DNA of 64,000 nucleotides from Otatea glauca. Lineage: Eukaryota > Streptophyta > Magnoliopsida > Poales > Poaceae. The stretch covers positions 7,169,278-7,233,277 of the forward strand of contig CM070720.1 in assembly GCA_036346275.1 (NCBI GenBank), in the 5' to 3' direction. Made by a program: the position numbers and the translations under genes. Shown one piece after another: positions 11,054 to 22,332 of this stretch. The notes beneath the pieces are model-generated. The model had not been told where the DNA came from and ran no database searches. It saw nothing but the letters and a program-made list of their open reading frames with translations. Within the stretch, counting starts at the first letter, position 1, and each line of letters starts with the position of its first letter.

Positions 11054-11779
11054 CGCATGGAACATAGAAAAGTTAAGGCGCTTCTATCCCTAAGTTCCTT
11101 CCTTTTCTTTTGCATCGTCTTTGCCTTTCCTTCCGAAAGCACTGGTCGCCAGGCGACGCTCGGGCGTCCGCTGCGCCCGCTCAGTCGTTTCCGGTCGGCG
11201 CCATCGGGTAGGTGACCGACCACCACGTGGTCCTTCCCGAGCGGTAACCCTCTCGACCCGAGTGCTACGCCACGCCCAACGGCTATGGTTGCGGCAGCAC
11301 CGCGAAGAAGGAAATACCCGAGCGGAGCGACCTTTGGTCGGTCAGAACACTCCTCCCAGCGCAAACACAGCTAACTCACGCGCTTATGCGGGTCGGTGAC
11401 TCGACCAAATACTAGGTCCTTCCCGAAGCAGAACCCTCTCAACCCGAGTGCTACTACCACCTCGCCCATGGGCTATGGTTATGGGTAGCACTTAGCGGAA
11501 GAAGGAAGTGCCCGAGTGGAGCAACCTTTGGTCGGTCGGGAACACTCCTATCCCTCACAAGTGCGTGTGAATGCTGCGTAGCCAAAGTTCCTATCCTCTT
11601 CGCCCTTCCCGGAGTGACCCGACCTACGCATAACCGACCCCAGTGGTTCTTAAAGCTATGGCCGTTCAAGCGCTCACCACAACATAAAAGAGGGCAAGAG
11701 GCATACTGGAACTTGCTAAGTTTTAAGATTATTTACATACAATAGTCTTTACAACAAAGGGGACGTATCTAACTTCTCC
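11054..11779. repeat. J spacer between pol and antisense ORF, with a two-copy ~187-bp repeat
   Basis: No gene. Two imperfect copies lie head to tail, about 11204-11390 and 11391-11576: both contain AACCCTCTC, ACCCGAGTGCTAC, GGCTATGGTT, GAAGAAGGAA, GAGCGACCTTTGGTCGGTC or close variants, and GAACACTCCT. The unit is about 187 bp. Similar spacer repeats are usual in long Tat elements; no function can be read from it. Confidence 0.6.
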
Positions 11780-14700
11780 CTATTCTTTTTGGAGGGCACT
11801 CCACGGCGAGATGTGACTGGCGATCTCTCGAGCGTGCGGCTCGACTTGGAGCTCAAGCCTATCGATCTCGTCGTCGGTCCGATTCGTGGCAACACCGCTG
11901 CTCACCACCGCGAGGTTGATGCCATCATAATGGGAGATGGTGTTGACCAACGCCGAGGAGGCTCCAAGCGTGGCACCCACAAATATCGCGACTCGACGTG
12001 CCTAAGACTCGAGCCAAAGACGGTGGCAAGTGCACTCAGGCCCGCCACGGCTCCGAGCACCCGGTCGCAGATATTCTGGCCGACCCTTCGAAGGGCCTCT
12101 AGCTCCGCGCCAACTCGGGCCCACCCACCCTCGGCCCTTCGCCGCCTTCAGTGGTCTCGCGCCGTGACCACCGCGTCACGAGCCTGCTGCAGGCGCCCTT
12201 CCTCGCCTCCACGCGTCACCAAGGCTCTTCCGCAACTCTGCGGGTCGGGGTTGTGTCGAGAACGCGCCCCACAAACTACTGATGCAGAGTCAACATAAAG
12301 ATCAGAGCTCTTACCGCCCGCGGAACTCTCCAAATCGCCAAGATCAACCATCGACGGCTGGGCCTCATTGGCGGCGACGCGCTTCGCGTCGCACCACCGG
12401 CACCTCCCGACCGGGCCATCTCGCCTCAGTAGGTCGGCCGCCCGATCGCAAGAAGCGCCTCCTCGCCACGGCCAGATCCTTGGCATCGCCGCCTCATCAA
12501 GAGGATTCGAGCTCGCCACCAAGCAGCCCAAAGACGGCTTGCTCGGCGCTCTCGAGCAGACTGGCGGATCGAGCTAGCCTCGCGAGCCTCCTCCACGCTT
12601 TTTGCTCACGGCCCATGGCCTCCCGAAGGCCGCGGCACTGGGCGTAGCTTGGCCGCGACGCCTCCTGGGCGGCTAGCCTCCACTGCACGCCTGATGAACC
12701 GCGACTTGTCCCCGGTGCACGCAGCACCGCAAAGCGCAACACTCCATTAGCTCACGACGAACCTGCTAAAAGTCACAAGAGACAAGTCTCGACGACTTAC
12801 CAGCTAATTGGAAGAATCTTGTTTCAGAATCGCGCCGGCCGCACCGAACTCTCAAGGACGAGCCGTCCTCCCGATCCGCTCGTCTCGGCGGCCGCGCTTG
12901 ATACCATCTCGGCGACGCCCACTCGCGCCCTCCGCCAAGTCGTCCATCGAGATGGTCGGCTCGCTGAGTTGGCCGCCCACCGCCAAGTTAACGAGGCGGG
13001 CGACAGTCGAGCCGCTCGCCGCCCCGGTGGCTTGCGCCGAGAGGTCACTCGCACCTCCCCGCGATTCGGGAGGATCGACCCGACTCGGATCGCCTCCACC
13101 GCCCTCGGGCGGGGGTCACCACCGCCGGGGCCGGCCGCATCCGCCGGCGGGCTCGGCGAGGCAGCGGCAATGCCACCCGACCTCCTCGACCAAAGGAGGA
13201 GACCGGCCGCCGAGGACGATCGGGCGCCGCCCTCCGCCTCACCACCGACCGGGAACCGCCGTCCGCTTCCACCGACACCCGACGCCGCTATGCGAACTCG
13301 AGCATGGTCGGAGCGGCCAGCGTCTCCCCGACCCGTGCTCCGCTCTCCTCGGTCGGTCACGCCGATGCTAAGCTTGGGGTCGCAGTTGCGACTGCCGCTG
13401 AGTAAACACTGCACGCCACGGGCGATCAGTAACATTGCCCAAACTACCCTACTGTCGCCAAAGTCGAAGAAAGGACACTTACTGCGCCGACCGGACGCGC
13501 GGTAGTCGCGCCCTCTTCGTTGGTCCTCCTTGCGGGGGCGAGTTGGCCTTCCGCTTCCCCGAGGACGATCTGACCGGGGACATCTTCGCTCGGGGTACGG
13601 CGTTGGCGGCACTTGTGCGCCGCTTCCACGGACTTCGACCGATCCCCGCCGATCGGCGTATCGGACAGATACCCGTGGTACGGATCTCCGCCCCGGTTTC
13701 CACTGCTGTCGATGGAGGTCGACCCCGCAGCAGTGGTCTCCGATACATCCTCACAGGCGCTCTTTGCCGACGCCTCCTATCGCGCCTCCTCTTCTCCTCT
13801 TTGCGCTTCTTGCGCCCGCCTCAATCACAAGAACTTTGCGCTGGCCTCGCCAAAGACCTTCTCCCCTAGCAAGCAAGGCTCGGGAGACCATCCCGCCGAG
13901 CCCCTGGGGAGCGTAAAAACCTCGATCAGGCAAAAAACGCCAACACTGAGGGGGAGAAGAAAAAAGGAGAAAGAAAGCTACACTCAAATTACCAAGTTCG
14001 GCAGATTCCGAGCCAAAAACGATTCGGGGTGGCTGGCCACCACATCAATCGAGCTTCCGCCCATAACGGCGGATACCCGCGCCCTGACCTCCGACGAGGG
14101 GAGTTCCTCCGCCATCATCCTTGCCGGGTCGATCGGTCCCTCAAATTTGAACATTGGGAACGGCCGATCCATGAGAGACTGCACGTGCATCTTCATGAAT
14201 GCGCGCACAACAACATCACCAGTAAGACCCCGCTTCTTCTGGGCCTTGATCTGGTCCGTTATCACGTCCACTCGGTTCCTTTCTTCCGCTCGCCCCCCAC
14301 CCCATGAGGGCTTCATCTCCGGAGCCGACCGGTAGCCGGAGCGCTGTCCCCATGTTCTGGCATAAAGCCACTGAGTGCCACCCCGTTGGACGATGGCAGC
14401 TTCACGCCGATATAATCGGCCGCGCCGCGCGCACCGAAAGCCACACCTCCGATGTGCACCGATACATCCGAGGATTTGTCTTTCCTCGGTCGGCCAGAAT
14501 AAATGCCTCCACGCCCCGCAGGGGCTCGATCCCGTGAAGGCTTCACGAGTGTGATGAAGATGGCGATATGAAGGACCCCGCTTGGGTTGAGATGATGCAC
14601 CTCCGCCTCGTAATGATGCGTGGCCGCCGCGACGAACGGGTGCGTGAGCCCGAATCCACACTCAAGAAAGAGGCGGGCACCACGACCTCGCCGTCCCGAG

Positions 14701-14810
14701 CGGGCGGCGGCCCGGCCGGCACTCTCCACCCTGAGATATCCTGCGAAGGCAGGAACCCCTTCTTTACCAGCCCGAGCGCGCGGCTGGCCTGGATGGAGCA
14801 CGCTGGGTTA
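11780..14810 (-). pseudogene. J antisense ORF (plant gypsy-type 'Transposase_28'-like protein), broken
   Basis: On the minus strand, 14720-14040 contains GFGLTHPFVAAATHHYEAEV, HHLNPSGVLHIAIFITL, then EAFTG, and at about 14200-13990 FKFEGPIDPARMMAEELPSS and a C-terminal part ending LARNLPNLVI. This is the conserved domain of the antisense protein found between pol and the 3' LTR of Tat-lineage elements. Charged, repeat-poor, probably coiled-coil sequence follows, and a likely terminus at about 11780 (SPWSALQKE, stop). Function is unknown in the family. Frame changes are frequent. The smaller fragment at 48054-48440 in element I is the homologous C-terminus. Start and internal joins are uncertain. 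Confidence 0.65.
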
Positions 14811-15354
14811 TAAAGCTGTGGGTTCTGAAGGCTGATCCCACCAAGTGGGCATAAGGCCGCCCCAGCGAAAATTGAGTGAGGGGCGAGTGTGAGGCGAGCC
14901 CCCAGTGGGCCTCCAGTTGGGCTGGCTGACGGCCCAATCTCCAAAACTCGCGTCCAAGACCATACTTCACACTCTCCCGGGAGCCCATCGATGGGCGACA
15001 GCCAGCTGTGCTCTGTGATGGCGGACGACCCAGGGTCCGTTACGGAATCGAGTAAAGAAAGGTTTTTGGGTCGCCCCACAGTGGGCCGGGACACCCTACT
15101 CTGGGACCGTCCGCTCGGAAGGTTCCCCCTTGGGCGGGACCTCCAAGGACGCACTCGGACAACCCGTTATTTAGCTCCACGAGCACGGCGCTCAAACCAA
15201 AGCGGTAAACGCGCCGCCACCCCTCCGTGTCCCACACCGCGACAGGGGCGATACCCGTGGGATAGACGGCGCCACCTCCGCAGCTACCCTCACGGACGAG
15301 GACTCGGGATGGATGCCCCACATCCGGCTACGATGTAAAAAGAGCGCCGCCCGC

Positions 15355-15750
15355 CTACGACGTTAACGAGCACTCGGACACCCGAACCTCACGGAGAGGC
15401 ATCCGTCGCCCCCGCCGATCGAGGCACGGTCTAGCTACGACGTTAAACGAGCACTCTGACACCGAACCTCACGGAGGCATCCGTCGCCCTCGCCGACCGA
15501 GGCACGGTCTAGCTACGACGTTAACGAGCACTCGGACACCCGAACCTCACAGAGGCATCCGTCGCCCTCGCCAACCAAGGCACGGTCTAGCTACGACATT
15601 AAACGATCACTTGACACCCGAACCTCACGGAGAGGCATCCGTCGCCCGCCACCAAGGCACGGCCTAGCTACGACGTTAAACGAGCACTCTGGACACCGAA
15701 CCTCACGGAGATGCATCCGTCGCCCCGCCGACCGAGGCACGATCGCAGCT
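15355..15750. repeat. Five tandem ~79-bp repeats in J
   Basis: CTACGACGTTAA starts at 15355, 15435, 15513, 15591 and 15668, and a related CTACGACG at 15751; periods are 80, 78, 78, 77 and 83 bp. Each unit carries CGAGCACTC, ACACCGAACCTCACGG, GCATCCGTCGCC and GAGGCACGGTCTAG. The array lies between the antisense ORF and its possible promoter near 16370. Units differ mainly by single-base indels. Confidence 0.9.
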
Positions 15751-16682
15751 CTACGACGCTCGTCGCCACCAGAAAGAGCGATCACTTACTGATTGCCCGT
15801 TCTCGAGGGCCGGGTTAGTCGAAAAGAGCGCCTGAGACAAACTCATCGCAAAGACATTCATAAAGGAAAAGGAGATTTCATTATAGTCCAACAGGCTCGA
15901 ACTTTACAATGTTACATGAGGTGCCCGCGTGCTCAAACTCTACGGTGCTACAAGATATGGTGGAGCTATTTCTGCACCAAGTATCATATCTTGAGCATCA
16001 ATGCGGCATCAGTGCACTCACTGACAGCTACTAATTCCGGGTCCGACGGCGCCACCGCCGCCGCACTGACTGCAGCGGCACGCGCGCACCATCACCTCTA
16101 AGAGGGCCCTCCTTACCACCTTGAGCCATGGAACCGCGTGCAACAAGGCGACGGCGGCGGCGATACCTCTGCCACGATTTCTTCCTCCTCCTCGAGCTCG
16201 GCCATCGCTGGTCGTACTCACCCTGCAGCTCACCATGGATCTTCTTCCTCGACCTCGACATCATCACCAAAGCTGAAGATCAGTGGATGCCTCGAAGCCA
16301 TTTCGAGGATTACGAAAGAGGACATTGGTTTGAGGGACAATTGTTCTAGTAAGCGGTGGGACCCTTATATATATACCCAAACAAAGGGAGATCAAACGTC
16401 TCCAAAATAAATGAGAGCACAGGGAAACGAAGCGCCCTTCACCAGAACCCGAAGCGGCCAAGAAGACGTGCGGTCAAGGCGCGACAAGCCATACGCGGCG
16501 CGCACAACGAAGCGATTAAAAGCTTCCGGCGGTTCGAATGCCCCCGGTCAGCCTCCGGGGCAGCCGTCGGATGCGTTGGGCACACCTGGTGAAAACCCGC
16601 CGATCTAGTCGGGCTCGGTTACCGTTCGCAATCAAGTTCAACCCCAACCGATCGGATTTAACTCGCCAAGGTTCGGGGCTAT
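15751..16682. other. J region between tandem array and 3' LTR
   Basis: Apart from the candidate antisense promoter described separately (16225-16376), no gene was recognised. The 16070-16170 part is rich in short GGC/CGG runs and gives spurious basic ORFs. A clean polypurine tract next to the 3' LTR could not be found; the sequence before 16683 is CAAGGTTCGGGGCTA. Confidence 0.4.
16225..16376 (-). promoter_or_regulatory. Possible antisense promoter and first exon in J
   Basis: Read on the minus strand, TATATATAAGG (about 16375-16364) is followed 63 nt later by an ATG at 16301 opening MASRHPLIFSFGDDVEVEEE, which ends soon after in a sequence like a splice donor (CCATGGTGAGC). It faces the antisense ORF at 14810-11780. 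This could be the promoter and first exon of the antisense gene, with the 79-bp array inside the first intron. It is an inference; no transcript evidence is available here. Confidence 0.35.
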
Positions 16683-17507
16683 CGATTAATACTCATACCA
16701 GGGGTACCCCAACGCCCAGGTAATAAGCAGGTGCCCTAAGCGACATCACCAAAGGACCCTTGGGACCACAAAGGACGCCTCCCGATCGATCAGACGAGCG
16801 CCCCCAACTGTAGGGCTCCCGACCGCAGCGGTCGGGATCCCCGACTTCGACCAAATTAAGGCAACCTCCGCCAAAGGCCGCGTGTCAAAGCCTCCACCGG
16901 CCTACTACTGCAGTGTGCTACTTGACGGGACAATCGGCGGATCGCACGGAGCAGTGGCTCTTTCCCAAGATGGCATAAATGGTCGCTAAAGTCAAGCTTC
17001 CAAATCCCATCAACCACCATGTACAATACGGCGGCACACTCCTCCCGAGGCGGCACCAACGCTATACATCGCAACGCCAATACCGTCCGCTCACGTAAGG
17101 CATGTGCGCCATTTCCGACGAGCGGCTAATCGCCTCGCCTAACGGACTACCGACCGGTGTGGGCAAGGCGCGATGACTCGATCGCTGAATGAAGGACCGA
17201 AGCTCTTAGCATAGGCCACCTCCCCTTTCCCAATTCTCAATGTAACCTGCCCTTTCCTACTATATAAAGGGGAGCAGGAGCCCCTGACGAGGGGGACAGA
17301 GCTAAAGAGGAAGGACGAGTTCTTTCTTGTAAACGTTGTGCAGCCATTTGCACCAAAAGCAATACAATACCACCACACGAACTGGAGTAGGGACTTTCGG
17401 CCCAAACCAGTATACACCTTGGACTCTCGAGTCTAACTATTCAGGGATAGGGAACGCGTGACCCTTCTGACTTACAAATTTACTTGCCGGTGCTCGAAAC
17501 GCCGACA
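16683..17507 (+). repeat. 3' LTR of element J
   Basis: Matches 4459-5310 from AATACTCATACCAGGGGTAC to CGAAACGCCGACA, and is about 825 bp. It carries the same TATATAAA (17261-17268). It differs from the 5' copy by many one- to three-base indels, particularly in G or C runs and CAG/CTG-containing stretches, more than by substitutions. The base after it starts the target duplication TCAAC. Confidence 0.85.
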
Positions 17508-18459
17508 TCAACCTACTTCACAACTCATGAAATATCGTTAGTCCAACAAACACGATTGTCTCAATTATCAATTGCACTCCATTAACACATAATGGATGCC
17601 CCTATGATCGATTGAGCACAACCCTAATCAATTTGAATGATTTAAAGGTTTCTTGAGTACTTTGATGCAACTAATGCTTCATTATACTCAAGAACTTTCA
17701 GCTTGTTCTTAACTAATGAAGAAACACCATCAACACATGATGAAGTGTTCTTTGATTGATTGAAAGACAACCGAACTCAATTTAAATTTCATTTAAATTG
17801 ACATGAGTATATATTAACTACACAAGTTTCATATACTCATTTTGATGGAAAGTAATGATCCAAATATATTTGGGGATGTAAAGGGAATCAATAATTTTGA
17901 GGCCACAACTATAGAATAAACTCTATTAAATATGTGCATATAAATAATTGAACATTGGAATCAATATGCACATAATCAATCTTAGATAGCATTTGAGTTT
18001 ATCCTATATTAACATGAGTATACGAAAACTACACAAGTTAAATATACTCAAGTGATTGTTTCAAAGTAATGATCTTTGATATAGAAAGATGAATTAGATA
18101 AATTCTATTGAAACATCAAGGTAAAGTATGAACTCTCCCTAAATGTGTGCATTCATGTACATATGGAATTGGAAACATTATGCATTCATGAACATTGGAA
18201 TCATGTACATATGGAATTAGAAACATTATGTACATATGATCATGAAATTTATATCCAAGGAATGCAACAAGAAACTCGAATGCATACCTTTGATATTTTC
18301 ACCTTTTTCATCCAAAAGAGACTAATAAGAGTTGAACTCAACAAAAGAGTTAGTCTCATAAAAAGATTTATCATTAATTAACAATTGAGACTAATCAATA
18401 TTATGATTATCAAAAGAGTTAGTTTCACTATTAGATTTGTCATTAACACCAAAACCAAA

Positions 18460-18920
18460 TTGGGACCCGTTGTGAGGAATATTTAACACCACTCTAGCGG
18501 ATTCGAAACGCACCCCGAGATGAGCTAGTGCGCATATGAAGTGTCTCCGGTAGGTTTGGCACTCAGTTTCATTCTGTGACTTTTTTCGTACAAATGGAGT
18601 CTACAATGCCAATTGGGACCCGTCTTGAGGAATATTTAACACTGACACGAACGGATTAGAAACACAGCCCGAAATTAGTTAGGGCGCATATGAAGTCCAT
18701 TCAGAGGGTTTAGTACTCAGTTTCATTCTGTGACTTTTTTCGTATACACACAAGTCTACATTGCAAAAACAGGACCCGTCGTGAGGAATATTTAACACCG
18801 ACTCAGACAGATTCGAATCACAACCCGAAATGAGTTAAGGCGCATATGAAGTCCATTCGGGGGGTTTGCCTCTCAGTTTCAGTCTATGACTTTTTTCGTA
18901 CATGTGCCAATTGGAACCCG
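18460..18920. repeat. Tandem repeat, unit ~153 bp, three units plus a partial fourth
   Basis: The phrase GGGACCCGTYGTGAGGAATA and its variants begin near 18462, 18615, 18771 and 18912, giving periods of 153, 156 and about 142 bp. Units share AATATTTAACACC, GCGCATATGAAG, CTCAGTTTCA and TGACTTTTTTCGTA. Units differ from one another by several substitutions. The length lies in the range of grass centromeric satellites (about 150-156 bp), but no sequence identity to a known one was established. Confidence 0.8.
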
Positions 18921-20500
18921 TCGGGAGAAATATTCCCCCTTTTGGCATTAAACACCAAAAATAAAAAACGAATTCTATAGAGAGACCTTTTAGAGTATAG
19001 GGCTTGGCAATGAAATACCGCTTTGAAGAATAGGGAGTTTGGCAAGAATTTCTCCGAAATAATGTCAAACAAAGATTGAAATAAGTGCGTATAACCAATT
19101 TAAGTTCACAACAATTCTTAAAACAAATATCACTTGTAATTTCAAGTATTTTCAATAAGATTCAATAATTCCGTAAACTTCTTTATATGGCCCAAAAGAG
19201 TGAACCAACATGCATAGGGGCCATAGTTTGAGTTAAGCACGAAAGAGATATTTGAAATACATTGAAATAAGCTACTCATTTTATTAGGCTTTTAAATTTG
19301 TAAACAAACTCAGAAAGGGAGTATTTGAGAGCCTAATAGCGCTTAAACGAGTAAAAAATCCAAATGAGCTTCGAATTTTCATCAAACCACTTGTAAAAAG
19401 TTTTAAAGAAGCATAACTTATAATACCACTTGAAGAAAATATAAACCTTGTAAGTATCAATTTTAAAGTGATACTACTTGTAATGCAAATTTTTTTAATT
19501 GATACCACAACTAAAGATTGTTTTTCAAATGATACTATTTGTAAGAGATACCACTTGTAAAGATCATTTTGCATTAGAATACCACTTTGAGAAAAATATT
19601 GATATCTGTTTTAAACAAGCTCATTTTTTAAAAGATCAAAACTATATGTCAATTTAGAAATCAACTTGATACCATGACATAGCTAAAAAGTAGAGCATCT
19701 TTCAAACATAAAAAACTTGAATAAACAAGCTCGAAAAGGATTCTAAGATAAATCATAGAGCTAATACATTTAAACATGCTCAAGTTTTGTTTTGAGAGGA
19801 TCTACCAACTTGAAACCAATTTGAAGATATGAAAATCACAAAGATTTCAATGAACTAGAATTTCAGATTTTCAGATTTTGACATTTCATTTGGGCTTCAA
19901 AAGATGGATGAAAAACTGCTTAGATGAGGTCCAAAAAATCTAAAAACATTTGACATAATATACCAACTATTGACAATCAATTTTTACAAAGGTGATCCTC
20001 TCAAATTATGATATGATTTGGAGATACAAAAATCACAAATCTGCTCAAAACCATGCAAAAGTCTGAATTTTCAGATTTGATCAAAGAGAGAAAAAGGCCA
20101 TAACTTTTTCAAATTAAGTTCAATTTATTTAAAATTGTGCATAAACAAACTTTGGGATCATGAAAATATTTTCCAAAAAGAACTTTTGAAAAAGGAGTCA
20201 CCAATCAAACCATATCCCAAATTTTGCTTTGTAGGCATGAATTACTCAAAGAGAAGAAAAGTCAAAACTTTTTCTAATTAAGTCTAAATAGTTTGAAAAT
20301 TTCCAAAAAATGAACTTTGGACTATTTAGAAGGTTTCTCAACAATAATTTCCTCAAAAGGAATTTTCTTTCAAAAGATATGGCAAAATGTGCTTTGTAGG
20401 CATGAAAATAAATTGAATTTCCACGAAATGCTCAAAATGCAATCCGAATTGAAATTTATAGAGATTTGAACTTTCATGGCTTTGTATGAGTTATAAATAC

Positions 20501-21300
20501 TATTTCAAGCCAATATATACAAATAAATCCAATTCAAATTGCAAAACTCACAATATGAAAGAATAGGTCATTTTGGGTCAAATGAATTATTTTGGCAAAA
20601 TTCAAATTGCAATAACTTTTGAACGGTTGGTCGTTTGGAAAAAATTTGAACTAAAGAAATGCTTGAAATGAACAACCCTATGAGTTTTTTATTAACTACT
20701 TTTTCAAAAACTCAATATATTTTGATTTATGAAAATATTTCATTTAATCCAAAATCAAGATTATATAAGATCTATTTGAGGCCAAATTCGTTATTTTGTT
20801 TTTAAAATAGGAATTTTTACTTCGAAAGCATTGTACAACATTTGAAATACATATTTGAGAAGTTTTACAAAGATTTTCACAAATATGGGCCTTTTGAACA
20901 ATAATTTTGACTTTTGACCAAAGAAGCTCATATAAGAGGATATGCATGCATATGGTTTTCAACATTATTCCAAAAAGTATCCAATGAAGCAAATGAGAAG
21001 ATATTTGATTGAAATCTGTATGTATGAGTTTAAAATACCATATTGAACCAAGATACTACACAAGGTCCGGTTCAAAAGGAGAAACTCACAAAGTGCAATA
21101 GTATGACCATTATGGGTCAAGTATATTTTTTCGGTGAGTTTAAAAATCAAATAACTTTTGATAGGTGGTTCATTTGAAAATATTTTGAACACGAAAGTTG
21201 TTAAGAATGAACAACTCCAGGTTTTTCTTTTTGGAATTTTTTTCAAAATCATTTTACTTTTAATTCAATGAAAATTATAAGTTTAAATCTAAAACAAGAT
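20501..21300. repeat. Two diverged ~540-bp direct repeats
   Basis: A segment with ACTCACAATATGAAAGAATAG, GTCATTTTGGGTCAA, AATAACTTTTGAACGG and AATGAACAACCC (about 20550-20680) recurs as ACTCACAAAGTGCAATAG, CCATTATGGGTCAAG, AATAACTTTTGATAGG and AATGAACAACTCC (about 21085-21220). Spacing is about 540 bp. Divergence is high, so the duplication is old. Confidence 0.55.
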
Positions 21301-21551
21301 ACTAGTAACTAGATTTTGGACCTCAAACTCATTTTCTTTTAAAACTAGTTTTTGTAAAGCCAAAACCTTTGAAAAGCACTTTTAATTTTTTGTATACATT
21401 TTGCAACTAGTTTCTCACAATATTAGTAATAGTTACAATTTTTTCTCTTTTGGCTAAATAGCTTGATTTTTAAAATATATTAGCACTTATATAAATATGG
21501 ACACACATAGGGATGTGATATACATAGTAATGATTTAGCACTCCCCCTTAA

Positions 21552-22238
21552 TGATAGAGTCGGAGTGCCCGATCTTTCGGTGAGAAGATAACTTTCGATT
21601 CTGGTGGAGGTGACTCTCGCGACCCGACTACAAACGAACAGGTCGTGTGCGCTTTAGCAATCGTTGAACCAACTCAAAGGTTATTGACCTTGCTGGTAGC
21701 ACGATCAACCTGAACACGAGGTTCAATTCCTGCGAGCAATCGAAGAACTAGCAAGAATAAGATAGAGGCAACAATGAATCGCAATAGTAATTTGATTCAA
21801 CTCAAAAGTGGGGTTCTCAAAGGTCGTCTCGCAGTGGTCGATCGACACAATCAAGAGCAGAGTTTGCACAATGGCTAAACTAACACAAAGAAAACCCGCC
21901 TTACAAGAGGAACTCGAACCCAACTAAATAGATGGAGGGGAGGTAATTTCGCCAGACTATGGAAGGGCCAAATCTCCTCCCATCCTTCCATAATCTGTCT
22001 GAAATTAGCTTTATTACATGGGTCCGCCCAAATGATGGGTGGCGCAGACCCTTTTATTTGTTGCCATCTTCTTGACCTTCATTCCTTAGGAGAATCACAC
22101 GCTCACCACGTGCACGGATCGAGTCATCGATCCTTGAATCATGTCTGGAGGTGTGGTAGCAGCAGGTGATGTGGTTGGAACTGAAGAAGTGGTGTCCTCA
22201 TCATCCTCCCCTTCTTGAATCGAAGTCGACCTCGACAG
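21552..22238 (-). mobile_element. CRM-a LTR (minus) with polypurine tract, truncated element
   Basis: LTR 21552-22203 (TGATAGAGTCGG to GTCCTCATCA, 652 bp) is the reverse complement of the LTRs of element C (22774-23435, 35685-36354). It is followed by the reverse complement of a polypurine tract and of the last codons of CRM-a pol (to about 22238), so it is a 3' LTR whose internal part is cut off at about 22238. The left flank CTTAA (21547-21551) would be its target duplication. Its 3' LTR contains the start of the CR-like coding tail on the minus strand. Confidence 0.8.
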
Positions 22239-22332
22239 CGGGGGAGGGAATCAGTGTTTGTACTTGTTGATAGGTTCTCTAAAATGGCGCATTTTATTCC
22301 ATGCCATAAGAACGACGATGCTTCACATGTTG
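22239..22332 (+). pseudogene. CRM integrase fragment
   Basis: The plus strand reads GRESVFVLVDRFSKMAHFIP and CHKNDDASHV, the region after the first catalytic Asp of CRM integrases (compare GRDSIFVVVDRFSKMAHFIP in element C at about 34848-34908). It is joined head-on to the minus-oriented CRM-a 3' end on its left and cut by LTR E on its right. Only about 31 codons are left. Confidence 0.8.

Larger units (their letters stand above)
4459..17507 (+). mobile_element. Tat-lineage (RIRE2/Grande-like) Ty3/gypsy retrotransposon J, both LTRs present
   Basis: A 13.05-kb element bounded by LTRs and flanked by a 5-bp target duplication, TCAAC at 4454-4458 and 17508-17512. Internal order on the plus strand is primer site, gag, protease, RT, RNase H, a second RNase H, and integrase. 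A long ORF then lies on the opposite strand between pol and the 3' LTR. A second RNase H plus an antisense ORF downstream of pol is typical of the Tat lineage. GC-rich sequence sets it off sharply from its AT-rich surroundings. Coding regions are broken by many indels, so it is not autonomous as sequenced. The exact first base of each LTR is uncertain by a few bases because the starts differ (TGACGAATAC against TCGATTAATAC). Confidence 0.88.
17508..21551. other. 4-kb AT-rich region without recognised genes, built of old repeats
   Basis: The original DNA on the right of J. No coding frame with family resemblance was seen. Visible structure: two ~210-bp related segments around 17801 and 18011 (both with ACATGAGTATA and CTACACAAG); short duplications at 18140-18245; the ~153-bp tandem units at 18460-18920; many ATACCACTTGTAA variants at 19420-19600; and two diverged ~540-bp segments at 20500-20760 and 21040-21300, with a GCTTTGTAGGCATGAA motif at 20228 and 20391. 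The composition resembles decayed non-coding repeat DNA. Confidence 0.5.

Noticed and set aside
12808..13612. Long overlapping ORFs on both strands, up to 262 codons, at 12.8-13.6 kb
   Set aside because: GC-rich sequence gives long open frames by chance. Their proteins are Pro/Arg/Ser-rich and without motifs; the minus-strand antisense ORF explains the region better.
15355..15750. Regular direct repeats that could suggest a CRISPR array
   Set aside because: The units are contiguous ~79-bp repeats without unique spacers, they lie inside a plant retrotransposon, and no cas-like gene is near.
16018..16270. Arginine-rich minus-strand ORFs near 16.1 kb
   Set aside because: They come from GGC/CGG-rich sequence in shifted frames and resemble no family; only the short ATG exon with a TATA box was kept as a low-confidence candidate.
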